A DNA stretch of 64,000 nt from JANMJD01 sp963828405. GTDB lineage: Bacteria; Actinomycetota; Acidimicrobiia; Acidimicrobiales; Ilumatobacteraceae. The notes below the pieces were generated by a model, which was not told the DNA's origin, did not search any database, and worked only from the letters and a program-made list of their open reading frames with translations. A program made the position numbers and the translations under genes. Where the stretch lies: assembly GCA_963828405.1 (NCBI GenBank), contig CAWHEG010000031.1, positions 2,542,001-2,606,000 on the forward strand, written 5' to 3'. Of the stretch, positions 1 through 7,358 are shown piece by piece (within the stretch, counting starts at the first letter, position 1; each line of letters starts with the position of its first letter).

Positions 1-982
1 GCCCGTAGGCGAAGACGAGTTGCGCGCCGTGACGGATCATGCCCCGCCACTCGAGATCCTTGCCCGGGTAGAAACCCGGCGTGTCGACGAGCGTGATCAA
101 CGGGATGTTGAAGGCGTCGCAGCAGGCGACGAAGCGGGCCCCCTTCTGCGACGCCGGGATGTCGAGCGTGCCGGCCAGGGCGAGCGGCTGGTTGGCGACG
201 ATGCCCACCGGGCGGCCGTCGATCGTGGCGAAGGCCGTCACGATGTTCGCCGCCCACCGCGGTCGCACCTCGAGCAGGTCGCCGTCGTCGACGATGCAGC
301 GGGCCACGGCCCGCACGTCGTAGCTGCCCGTCGACGACGCAGGGATGAGCTCGGCCGCCCCCTCGGCGTCGCGATCGGCGGGGTCGTCGACCCGTCGGCG
401 GGGCGGCTGGGAGTCGACGTTGTCGGGGAGGTAGGCGAGCAGCTCCTCGGCCGCAGCCAGTGCGGCATCGACATCGGCCACGATCAGCGAGGCGACGCCG
501 GTGAAGCGGGCGTGGGTCGCCGATCCGCCGAGCTCGTCGTTGTCGACGACGATGCCGGTGAACTCGGCGACCATCGTCGGTCCCGAGACGAAGGCGTAGG
601 CGTCCTCGGTCATGATCACATGATCGGCGAGGCCGAGGAGGAGAGCGGGGCCCGAGACGGCCGGGCCGGCGACGATGAAGATGATCGGCACGATGCCCGA
701 GCAGTCGGCAATCGCCCGGGCGGCCTCGCCCCATCCGTGGAGCGCGGCGATCCCCTCGAGGATGTCGGCCCCGCTCGAGCCGATGCGGCCGACGAGGGGC
801 AGGCCGACGGTCCGCGCCGTGGTCGCCGCGTGGGCGATGTTCAGCGACGACTCCTGGCTCAACGCCCCGCGGCGCACCGACGCGTCGATGTCGACGAAGA
901 CGACCTGGCGGTCACCCAGCCGTCGCACATCTGCCGCGGCGACCCCCGGCGTGCCGGCCCGGAGGTGAACGGGGCCGATCAT
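1..982 (-). CDS. Acyl-CoA carboxylase carboxyltransferase (beta) subunit, 3' end beyond the window
   Basis: This is the carboxyltransferase component of a biotin-dependent acyl-CoA carboxylase of the propionyl/acetyl-CoA type. It moves the carboxyl group from biotin to an acyl-CoA. The visible part translates from an ATG at 982 and is open to position 1. Family signatures are RIGSSGADILEG (first crotonase-like fold) and GTLDIPASQKGARF followed by LVDTPGF and IRHGAQLV (second fold). The start lies 12 bp after the stop of the LysR gene, so the two are probably co-transcribed. The N-terminus is clearly shorter than in standard 510-540 residue subunits. No biotin carboxylase or carrier gene is visible. 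The family is secure; the acyl substrate is not known. Confidence 0.85.
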   Translation of the reverse strand, partial: MIGPVHLRAGTPGVAAADVRRLGDRQVVFVDIDASVRRGALSQESSLNIAHAATTARTVGLPLVGRIGSSGADILEGIAALHGWGEAARAIADCSGIVPIIFIVAGPAVSGPALLLGLADHVIMTEDAYAFVSGPTMVAEFTGIVVDNDELGGSATHARFTGVASLIVADVDAALAAAEELLAYLPDNVDSQPPRRRVDDPADRDAEGAAELIPASSTGSYDVRAVARCIVDDGDLLEVRPRWAANIVTAFATIDGRPVGIVANQPLALAGTLDIPASQKGARFVACCDAFNIPLITLVDTPGFYPGKDLEWRGMIRHGAQLVFAYG

Positions 983-994
983 GGGATGGCGAGC

Positions 995-1942
995 CTACTC
1001 CCGCGCCGGCGGGCGGCCCAGAGCGGGCGACACGTTGCCGACGTGCACGCCGGGCTGCAGGTCCCCGGTCTGGGCGATCAGCTCGCGCAGCAGCTCGAGC
1101 ACGGCGCGCACCGGCGCCGAGGGGCCGGGCCGTCGCCGGTGGGCCCATCCCACGACCCGGCGGGGCAGTTCGGGCACGGTGATCCGGTGAAGCTCGTCGG
1201 GTACGCCGCGGGGCAGCGCCGTTGCCGGGATGATCGTCGGACCGTAGCCGTCGAGGGCCAGCGCCGACAGCAGCCGCACGCCGTCGATCTCGGCCTGCGC
1301 CCGGAGCGTGACATCGACGTTCGTCGCCGCCCGATCGATCACCCGGCGCAGTGCGGTGCCCCGGGGCGGCAGCAGCAGCGGGTGCTCGGCCACCGCGGCG
1401 AAGGGCAGCTCGTCGTAGACGGCCAGCGGATGGCCGATGGGCACCACGACGATCAGATCCTCGGCGAAGAGCGCCTCGACGGCCAGGTCGGGATCGTCGA
1501 CGGGCAGGTGCACGATCGCCGCGTCGAGCTGCCCGGCCACCAGGCGGGCCAGGAGCGACGAGGTGCTGCCTTCGGCGACGACGGCCCTGACCAGCGGATG
1601 GGTCTCGGCGAGGGCGGTGAGCAGCTCGGGCATCAGCCATCTCCCGGTGGTGCCGATCACCCCCACGTAGGCATCGCCGGCGATCTGGTCGTGGCGGCTC
1701 GACAGGTCGGCGACGATGGCGTCGAGTTCGCGTTGGATGCGCCGCGCCCGGTCGACGACCATCGCCCCGTCGTCGGTGAGGCCGCCGCGGGCCCGGTCGA
1801 CCAGCGTGGTACCCAGCTCCCGCTCGAGTCGGGCGATGTGGCCCGACACGTTCGACTGCACCGTGAACAGGGCCCGTGCCGCTCCCGAGAACGATCCGTG
1901 ATCGGCGATCGCGATCAGGGCGGCCAGCTGTCGAAGATCCAT
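995..1942 (-). CDS. LysR-family transcriptional regulator
   Basis: The product has 315 residues, a normal length for the family. Residues 1-60 form the winged helix-turn-helix (start MDLRQLAALIAIADHGSFSG, then a typical QSNVSGHIARLE recognition helix). The rest is a periplasmic-binding-protein-like effector domain. LysR regulators usually control an adjacent gene in response to a small ligand. Here the gene immediately downstream on the same strand is the carboxyltransferase, an unusual co-directional order, so autoregulated control of that enzyme is the simplest inference. A 13-bp imperfect palindrome lies 10 bp before the start codon. The effector is unknown. Confidence 0.9.
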   Translation of the reverse strand: MDLRQLAALIAIADHGSFSGAARALFTVQSNVSGHIARLERELGTTLVDRARGGLTDDGAMVVDRARRIQRELDAIVADLSSRHDQIAGDAYVGVIGTTGRWLMPELLTALAETHPLVRAVVAEGSTSSLLARLVAGQLDAAIVHLPVDDPDLAVEALFAEDLIVVVPIGHPLAVYDELPFAAVAEHPLLLPPRGTALRRVIDRAATNVDVTLRAQAEIDGVRLLSALALDGYGPTIIPATALPRGVPDELHRITVPELPRRVVGWAHRRRPGPSAPVRAVLELLRELIAQTGDLQPGVHVGNVSPALGRPPARE

Positions 1943-1952
1943 CTGTGATGAA

Positions 1953-1965
1953 GATACTAAATATC
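1953..1965 (-). promoter_or_regulatory. Possible LysR autoregulatory site
   Basis: GATACTAAATATC is a GATA-N5-TATC dyad, 10 bp upstream of the LysR start codon and within an unusually A+T-rich stretch. LysR proteins often bind short interrupted dyads near their own start. This is inference from symmetry and position only. Confidence 0.3.
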
Positions 1966-1977
1966 GCCGGATGCGAC

Positions 1978-2006
1978 TTGAAAGATCACTCGTTCACGTG
2001 CATACT
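1978..2006 (+). promoter_or_regulatory. Sigma-70-type promoter for the 6C RNA
   Basis: TTGAAA at 1978-1983 and CATACT at 2001-2006 are separated by 17 bp. They are good matches to -35 and -10 hexamers in an otherwise G+C-rich background. Initiation would fall near 2013, which suits a roughly 115-nt transcript ending at the hairpin at 2100-2127. Confidence 0.45.
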
Positions 2007-2012
2007 TTCACA

Positions 2013-2131
2013 TGTAGTTCGAAGCCAGCTCACCCCCCAGGAGCCTGGCTCGACGAACCCATAGAAGCGGATCCCCCATCCGCAGGGTTCCAGGTTGAGA
2101 GGCGCCTCTTCCCCCAAAGAGGCGCCTTTCC
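2013..2131 (+). ncRNA. 6C: 6C-type actinobacterial small RNA
   Basis: Two hairpins with cytosine loops lie between the divergent LysR and HAD/PlsC genes. Hairpin 1 has stem GCGGAT/ATCCGC (2067-2072 and 2078-2083) around CCCCC. It is enclosed by an outer helix GAACCC/GGGTTC (2055-2060 and 2085-2090). Hairpin 2 has an 11-bp stem (2100-2110 and 2117-2127) around CCCCCA and ends in a pyrimidine-rich stretch, so it can also serve as the terminator. C-rich double loops define the 6C RNA class of actinobacteria (B11 in Mycobacterium tuberculosis), which acts on targets through G-rich stretches. As I recall, the mycobacterial and corynebacterial copies also neighbour a HAD-IB phosphatase gene, as here. 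The loops carry five rather than six cytosines. The 5' end is inferred. Confidence 0.7.
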
Positions 2132-2191
2132 CGTTCTGGCACGGAGATCACCAGGTAGGGGTCCGGCGGCACGGCGTCTAGCCTTGGGCGG

Positions 2192-3640
2192 ATGCCGGCC
2201 CGATCCTCGCCCCCGCGGTCCGCCGCGTTCTTCGATCTCGACCGCACGCTGCTCGCCGGGGCCAGCGGGCCGGTCCTCTCCGACGCGATGCGCACAGCCG
2301 GGGTGATCTCCTCGTCGATCCCGGGTGAGCACCTGATGTTCGCCCTGTTCAACGCCGTCGGCGAGACCCTCCCGGCGATGGTCGTCGCCCGCCAGGGTGC
2401 CACCCTGGCCAAGGGGAGGTCGCAGGCTGCCGTCCAGCGCGCCGCAGCGGGCGTGGCGAATCGACTGGTGGACCTCGTCCAACCGTACGCCTACCACGCG
2501 TTCGCCGAGCACCGGGCTGCCGGCCGGCCGGTCGTGCTGGCCACCACCACGCCGTACGACCTGGTCAAGCCGTTCGCCGACGCCCTCGGACTGGACGGCG
2601 TGGTGGCCACCCGCTACGGCGTGGCCGGCGACGGCACCTACGACGGCACCATCGACGGCCATTTCGTGTGGTCGACCGGCAAGCTCGCCGCCGTGCGGGA
2701 GTGGGCCGACGCCCATGGTGTCGATGTGGCCGAGAGCTGGGCGTACTCCGACAGCGTCTACGACGTCCCGCTGCTCTCGGCGGTGGCCCACCCGGTGGCG
2801 GTCAATCCCGACCCGCGGATGACCCTCGTGGCCGCAGCCCGGCGATGGCCCGTCGTCCACCTCGACGTCCCGTCGGGTGTCGCCAAGATCCCGGTGATCA
2901 ACATGGAGCTGCAGAAGCTCATGCTCGCCCTCACCCGACCGGAGTTCATCCCCTTCGCCCGGTTCTCGATCTCGGGTGAAGAGCACATCCCCGCCCGCGG
3001 CGGCGGCCTGATCGTCGGGAACCACCGCTCGTACTTCGACGTGGCGGCGATGGCGATGATGGTTGCCCGCGCCGGGCGCCCTGTGCGCTTCCTCGGAAAG
3101 CGCGAGGTCTTCAAGGCCCCGGTGATCGGCCAGATCGCCACGGCGATGGGCGGGATCCCGGTCGACCGGGGTACAGGCTCCGACGAGCCGTTGCGGGCCG
3201 CGGCCGACGCGCTGAGCTCCGGGGAACTGGTGGCGATGATGCCCGAGGGCACGATTCCACGCGGCCGGGCCTTCTTCGATCCGGTGCTCAAGGGTCGATG
3301 GGGTGCGGCCCGGCTGGCGGCGATGACCAGGGTCCCGGTGATCCCGGTCGGGTTGTGGGGCACGGAGCGGATCTGGCCCCGCTCGGCCCGGCTGCCCAAC
3401 GTGCTCAACGTGCTCAACCCGCCGCTGGTCACGGTGACCGCCGGGCCACCCGTCGGCTTGAAGTACCGCAGCGCCGATGCCGACACCCGACGGATCATGG
3501 CCTCGATCGTCGATCTGCTCCCGCCCGAGGCCCGGGAGGTCCGCGAGCCGACCGAGGCCGAGATGCGGGCGACCTTGCCGCCCGGCTACCGGGGCGATCC
3601 CGACCGGGAACGGGACCGTCGGCCGGGCACCGACATCTGA
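2192..3640 (+). CDS. HAD-IB hydrolase / 1-acylglycerol-3-phosphate acyltransferase fusion
   Basis: This is a 482-residue fusion of a phosphatase and an acyltransferase for glycerolipid synthesis. Residues 10-225 are a HAD-IB hydrolase: motif I FFDLDRTLL has nucleophile Asp15 and acid Asp17, and motif IV is YSDSVYD near 185-191. Residues about 255-440 are a PlsC domain, with the catalytic HX4D motif NHRSYFD (His278, Asp283) and MPEGTIPRG as the phosphate-binding motif. The acyltransferase half is expected to acylate lysophosphatidate or a related lipid at the membrane. The start at 2192 follows the 6C RNA by about 60 bp. The phosphatase substrate is unknown. Confidence 0.88.
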   Translation: MPARSSPPRSAAFFDLDRTLLAGASGPVLSDAMRTAGVISSSIPGEHLMFALFNAVGETLPAMVVARQGATLAKGRSQAAVQRAAAGVANRLVDLVQPYAYHAFAEHRAAGRPVVLATTTPYDLVKPFADALGLDGVVATRYGVAGDGTYDGTIDGHFVWSTGKLAAVREWADAHGVDVAESWAYSDSVYDVPLLSAVAHPVAVNPDPRMTLVAAARRWPVVHLDVPSGVAKIPVINMELQKLMLALTRPEFIPFARFSISGEEHIPARGGGLIVGNHRSYFDVAAMAMMVARAGRPVRFLGKREVFKAPVIGQIATAMGGIPVDRGTGSDEPLRAAADALSSGELVAMMPEGTIPRGRAFFDPVLKGRWGAARLAAMTRVPVIPVGLWGTERIWPRSARLPNVLNVLNPPLVTVTAGPPVGLKYRSADADTRRIMASIVDLLPPEAREVREPTEAEMRATLPPGYRGDPDRERDRRPGTDI

Positions 3641-3740
3641 GCAGGCCCGCTGCCCGCCGTGCCGGCTGCGGGCCCGTCGGCCGCGAATCGCCGCCGCGAC
3701 CCGTGGGAGCGATCACCGCGAACGCTACCGTGCGTGACCT

Positions 3741-6239
3741 GTGGCACAAGGGGAAACGCTCGCCTACGAGCCGGGTATCGACGGGCTCCGGGCGGTGGCG
3801 GTCGTCGCCGTGCTCGTCTTCCACGGCGGATTCGCCTGGGCCTCGGGTGGGTTCCTCGGTGTCTCGGTGTTCTTCACGCTGTCCGGCTTCCTGATCACCC
3901 GGCTGCTGCTCGACGAGCACGGCCGGGCGGGGCGGATCGGTCTCACCCGATTCTGGGGGCGGCGACTGCGCCGGTTGGCCCCGGCGTCGCTGCTCTGCCT
4001 GTTCGCCGTGCTCGTCATGTCACCCTGGTGGACCGACGCGCTCCAACGCCGGGCGCTGCCCACCGATGTCTGGTCGGCGGCGACCTACTGGGCCAACTGG
4101 CGGTTCATCGCCGGAGGCCACAGCTACGCCGAGCTGTTCGCCGACCCGAGCCCCGTGCTCCACTTCTGGTCGCTGGCCATCGAGGAGCAGTTCTACCTCG
4201 TCTACCCGGTCGTCGTGGTCGCCGTGGTGCGGCTCGGGCGGGCCCGTCCCCGTCTCGCCCTGGCCGCCACGCTGTCGACGCTGCTCGCCGCGTCGGCGAT
4301 CGCCACCCGGCTGACCTCCGACCACGACCTGATCTACTACGGCGCCCACATCCGCGCCGGTGAGCTGCTCATCGGCGCCTTGGCCGCGCTCGGCGCGCCT
4401 TGGTTGACCAGGCGCTTCGGGCGCTGGCTCGGCTGGGTCGGGCTGGCGGCGATCGCCGGGATCGCGGTGCTGTCATGGCGGTCGGACATCCGCAGCCCGT
4501 GGTTGTACGACGGGCGCCTCGCCCTGTTCGCGCTCGTCTCGGCTGCTGCGGTCATCGGCGTGACCGTGCGCGGCCCGGCCCGCGCCCTGCTCGGCCGCCG
4601 GCCGTTCGTGGCGGTGGGACGGGTGAGCTACGGGCTCTACCTGTTCCACTGGCCGATCTTCCTCCTGCTCGACGAGCGGCGGGTCGGGTGGGGGCGCGCC
4701 CCGCTGTTCGCCCTGCGTGTGACCGTCACGCTCGTGGTCAGCGTCATCTCGTTCGTGATCGTCGAACAGCCCGTGCGGTTGCGCCGGGCATTTGCCCGGC
4801 CCCGGGTGGCCATGGCGGGCTTCGCCGCCGCGCTCGGCGTCGTGGTCGCCGTTGCCCCCCTCACCCGTCCGGGATCGGACGGGGCGACCGCGTCCGCCGA
4901 GATTCCCGGCGGTGTCGTCGTCTTCGAGCGCCCGGCGACTACTACCCCGCCGTTCACGGCGCCGGTTCCGACGACCGCGGCCGAGCCATCCGCGCCGCAG
5001 TCGACGGCCCCGGCGCGCGTGATCGTCGGATTCGCCGGGGCCGACGTGAGCGTGCGCGCCCGGCTGGTCGGCATCGACGGCATCGACGTGATCGACCTGC
5101 TCCCCGTCGGATGCCCGCTGGTGTCCGAGGAGCGCCACCCCGGATGCCCCATGGCCCACGAGGCGATGCAGCGCATGATGCCGGCCATCGAACCGGCGCT
5201 CGTCGTGCTGACGCTCGCCACCCAGGACCGGGCGGCGCTGGACGTGGCCGATCCGGTCGAACGACTCCGCCTGGCCAGCCGGATGGCGCAGAACGTACGC
5301 CGATCTGCCGAGGGCGCCCTCTCCGGCGGGACGCAGGTCCTGATCCTCGACACATCGGGTCTGCGCGATTCGCTCTCCATCGGGCTCGAGCAGCTCGCTC
5401 TCGCCCATCCGGAGGTGACCGTGATCGACTCCGCCGGGCTGCGCGCCGCCGTGCTCGGGCGCGTCCGTCCGGTCGAGGAGCCCACCGTGGCCGAGCCGGT
5501 CGGCGGCGCGGTTGGGAGCAGCGCCGATCTCCACGTGCTCGTGATCGGGGATTCGACCTCGTTCGAGTTGGCGGCCGCGCTGGCCCGTCAGGGCAGTGTG
5601 GCGGTCGTCTGGGGCGGGGGGGCCAACTGTCCGCTGGTCGACGTGGACGAGCTCCGCTGGGGCGACGGCGCCCAGTGGCCGATGGACGAGTGCCCGAACG
5701 TCGACATCGGCTGGCCCGCCACCATCGCCGAGGTGCGGCCCGACGTGGTGTTGGTCGTGGCCAGCCTGGCCGAGCAGTCCGAACACCGCTACCCGGGCTC
5801 CTCGGCGTGGCATGTCGCCGGCGACCCGGCGTTCACCGAGGCCCACGACTCGATGATGCGCGACCTGCTCGAACTGGTCGCACCGCTGGGCTCGGTGGTG
5901 CTGGTGGCGAATGCCCCGCCGATCGGGGCCGGCGCGTTCGCCGACTCCGAGATGGCAGACGCCGAGCGGTTGTCGGCCTGGACTGCGCAGATCGGGCGCT
6001 GGGACGACCAGTGGCTGCCGGTGTCGACCATCGACTACGCCGGCGCCGTCGCCCGGGTCGAAGCGGGTGGCTCGCAGCGCGGCGACGGTGTCCACCTGCG
6101 ACCGGCCGCGGCCGACGCCGTGGCCGCGGAGCTCGTCCCCGTCGTGACGGCGCGAGTCGCCGAACTGCGCGCCGCGCTCGCCGAGTCCGGCTGCCGGGTC
6201 GGCACGCCACCCGTGCTGGTGGTCGCCGAATGCGCGTAG
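3741..6239 (+). CDS. OafA/YrhL-type acyltransferase with C-terminal SGNH domain
   Basis: This 832-residue integral membrane enzyme is predicted to O-acylate cell-surface polysaccharide or peptidoglycan. Residues 1-360 are the acyltransferase-3 domain of about ten transmembrane helices. It has the conserved entry GIDGLRAVAVVAVLVFHGG with the essential His28, and the RxxR-like WGRRLRRLAP. A Pro/Thr-rich linker follows (about 390-425). The extracytoplasmic SGNH esterase-like domain has GDS (Ser605) and GDGVHL (Asp782, His785). The start is GTG. The transfer model for this fusion type moves the acyl group across the membrane to the SGNH domain. The acceptor is not evident from the neighbours. Confidence 0.88.
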   Translation: MAQGETLAYEPGIDGLRAVAVVAVLVFHGGFAWASGGFLGVSVFFTLSGFLITRLLLDEHGRAGRIGLTRFWGRRLRRLAPASLLCLFAVLVMSPWWTDALQRRALPTDVWSAATYWANWRFIAGGHSYAELFADPSPVLHFWSLAIEEQFYLVYPVVVVAVVRLGRARPRLALAATLSTLLAASAIATRLTSDHDLIYYGAHIRAGELLIGALAALGAPWLTRRFGRWLGWVGLAAIAGIAVLSWRSDIRSPWLYDGRLALFALVSAAAVIGVTVRGPARALLGRRPFVAVGRVSYGLYLFHWPIFLLLDERRVGWGRAPLFALRVTVTLVVSVISFVIVEQPVRLRRAFARPRVAMAGFAAALGVVVAVAPLTRPGSDGATASAEIPGGVVVFERPATTTPPFTAPVPTTAAEPSAPQSTAPARVIVGFAGADVSVRARLVGIDGIDVIDLLPVGCPLVSEERHPGCPMAHEAMQRMMPAIEPALVVLTLATQDRAALDVADPVERLRLASRMAQNVRRSAEGALSGGTQVLILDTSGLRDSLSIGLEQLALAHPEVTVIDSAGLRAAVLGRVRPVEEPTVAEPVGGAVGSSADLHVLVIGDSTSFELAAALARQGSVAVVWGGGANCPLVDVDELRWGDGAQWPMDECPNVDIGWPATIAEVRPDVVLVVASLAEQSEHRYPGSSAWHVAGDPAFTEAHDSMMRDLLELVAPLGSVVLVANAPPIGAGAFADSEMADAERLSAWTAQIGRWDDQWLPVSTIDYAGAVARVEAGGSQRGDGVHLRPAAADAVAAELVPVVTARVAELRAALAESGCRVGTPPVLVVAECA

Positions 6240-6343
6240 ACCGACGCCCCTGATCGACGCGCGGCGCCCGGTTGCGGGCGAGGACACGAGGGTCCGGCTC
6301 GCCCGCAGCCAGGGGCTGACAGCGATCTCAGCCGAATGTTACG

Positions 6344-6377
6344 GAACCGTTACAGCGCGCGTTCGTTGTAACGGTTC
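6344..6377. repeat. Perfect 10-bp inverted repeat, possible operator
   Basis: GAACCGTTAC (6344-6353) and GTAACGGTTC (6368-6377) form a perfect inverted repeat with a 14-bp spacer, in the gap between the OafA-type gene and the SPFH gene. A further copy of the half-site pattern (GTTACGGAAC) begins just before the first arm. There is no U-tract, so a protein-binding site before the SPFH gene is more likely than a terminator. Confidence 0.4.
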
Positions 6378-6467
6378 GCCTAATCCCTTGGCAGTGGGGT
6401 GGCGGTCGGGTGAAACTGCCGTATCGCCACTGATCGGTGAGCGTCATTCACGGAGAGGAGGAATGCG

Positions 6468-7250
6468 ATGGTTGCGCTGGAGACGTTGTCGGGAGTGCTC
6501 GGTGCACTCTTCCTGGTCGCCCTCGTCTGGGCATCCGCGTCCCTGCGGGTCGTCGAGGCGGGTACGAGCGTGATCACCCTGCGCTTCGGGCGGCCCCATC
6601 GAACGCTCGAGCCGGGGTTGCACGTCCGCCTGCCCGGCGTGGACGTGTGGTGCCCGGTCGTGATGGGGACGCAGCGCCAGACGTTCGCGTCCGATGCCGT
6701 CACCGCCGATCACCAGCGGGTCCGGATCAGCGGCGAGCTCCGCTTCCGGGTTCGCTCGGCGCCGGACTTCCTCCACGCCGAACGAACCTTCCGCGGTTCC
6801 CTCCCGGCGACGTGCGAGGCCGTGGCCGGCGAGCTGGTCGCCCGCCACGATCTCGATCAGCTGATCGTCAAGCGGGAACAGCTGCGCGACGAGCTTCGTT
6901 TCTCGATCGAGGACCGGGTCGCCTTTGCCGGGGTCTCGGTGGAGGACGTCCAGATCGTGACGATCGAGCCGGCGTTCCGGATCGGGCGGTTGCGTGCCGA
7001 GCGCACGCTGCTGACCCACGAGCGCGAGCTCACCCGCGAACGCCTGGGCATCGAGCGGGAGGTGCGGGCGACGCGCGCCGAGATCCGGGCCCACGAGTTG
7101 CGAGAGCTGAACCACGTGGCCGGTGAGCTGGGAGAACGGTCCTTCGAGCTGTTGCGACACGAGGCGTTGGCCACCGTGGTGGACAACGTCTCGGGCCGCC
7201 ACGGTTGGCCGGCGCCCAGTTCCATCGATGACGTGGGGCTGCGCCGGTGA
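6468..7250 (+). CDS. SPFH/band-7 domain membrane protein
   Basis: The product has 260 residues. A single N-terminal transmembrane helix (about 6-25) is followed by a band-7 domain with the stomatin-like sequence ITLRFGRPHRTLEPGLHVRL. The C-terminal third is rich in Glu and Arg (about 170-235) and likely a coiled coil used for oligomerisation. SPFH proteins form ring-shaped membrane scaffolds, often helping proteases or microdomain organisation. The common NfeD partner is absent here. A strong Shine-Dalgarno (GAGAGGAGG) precedes the ATG at 6468. It converges on the aconitase gene. Confidence 0.8.
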   Translation: MVALETLSGVLGALFLVALVWASASLRVVEAGTSVITLRFGRPHRTLEPGLHVRLPGVDVWCPVVMGTQRQTFASDAVTADHQRVRISGELRFRVRSAPDFLHAERTFRGSLPATCEAVAGELVARHDLDQLIVKREQLRDELRFSIEDRVAFAGVSVEDVQIVTIEPAFRIGRLRAERTLLTHERELTRERLGIEREVRATRAEIRAHELRELNHVAGELGERSFELLRHEALATVVDNVSGRHGWPAPSSIDDVGLRR

Positions 7251-7254
7251 AAGG

Positions 7255-7295
7255 ACTGAGCCGCTCCGTCGCCTGCGGGGACGGAGCGGCTCAGT
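7255..7295. terminator. Long perfect hairpin between convergent genes
   Basis: A 16-bp perfect stem (7255-7270 with 7280-7295, core GCCGCTCCGTC/GACGGAGCGGC) has a 9-nt loop and starts just after the SPFH stop codon. It has no U-tract but sits where two converging transcripts meet. It probably works in both directions. Confidence 0.55.
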
Positions 7296-7358
7296 CGCCG
7301 TGGGCGACGCGTTGTTCAGTCGCCGTAGGCGACGCGTTGTTCAGTCGCCGTAGGCGAC
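7291..7358. repeat. 25-bp tandem repeat that duplicates the aconitase stop-codon region
   Basis: Two full 25-bp units (7291-7315 and 7316-7340, one mismatch) are followed by an 18-bp partial third (7341-7358). Each unit carries the palindrome GTCGCC-GTA-GGCGAC or a near copy. The third copy is the last codons and stop of the aconitase gene, so the two outer units look like duplications of its 3' end. Confidence 0.8.

Noticed and set aside
20..1948. Long plus-strand open frame opposite the carboxyltransferase and LysR genes
   Set aside because: Its translation is Arg/Asp/Gly-rich with no motif. The minus strand gives two recognised proteins with family signatures in this span.
2013..2131. tRNA-like or riboswitch element in the LysR/HAD gap
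   Set aside because: The stems do not make a cloverleaf and no known riboswitch core is visible. The C-loop hairpins fit the 6C class better.
6468..7250. Possible prohibitin/flotillin operon with NfeD protease
   Set aside because: No NfeD-like gene is adjacent. The next gene is convergent aconitase.
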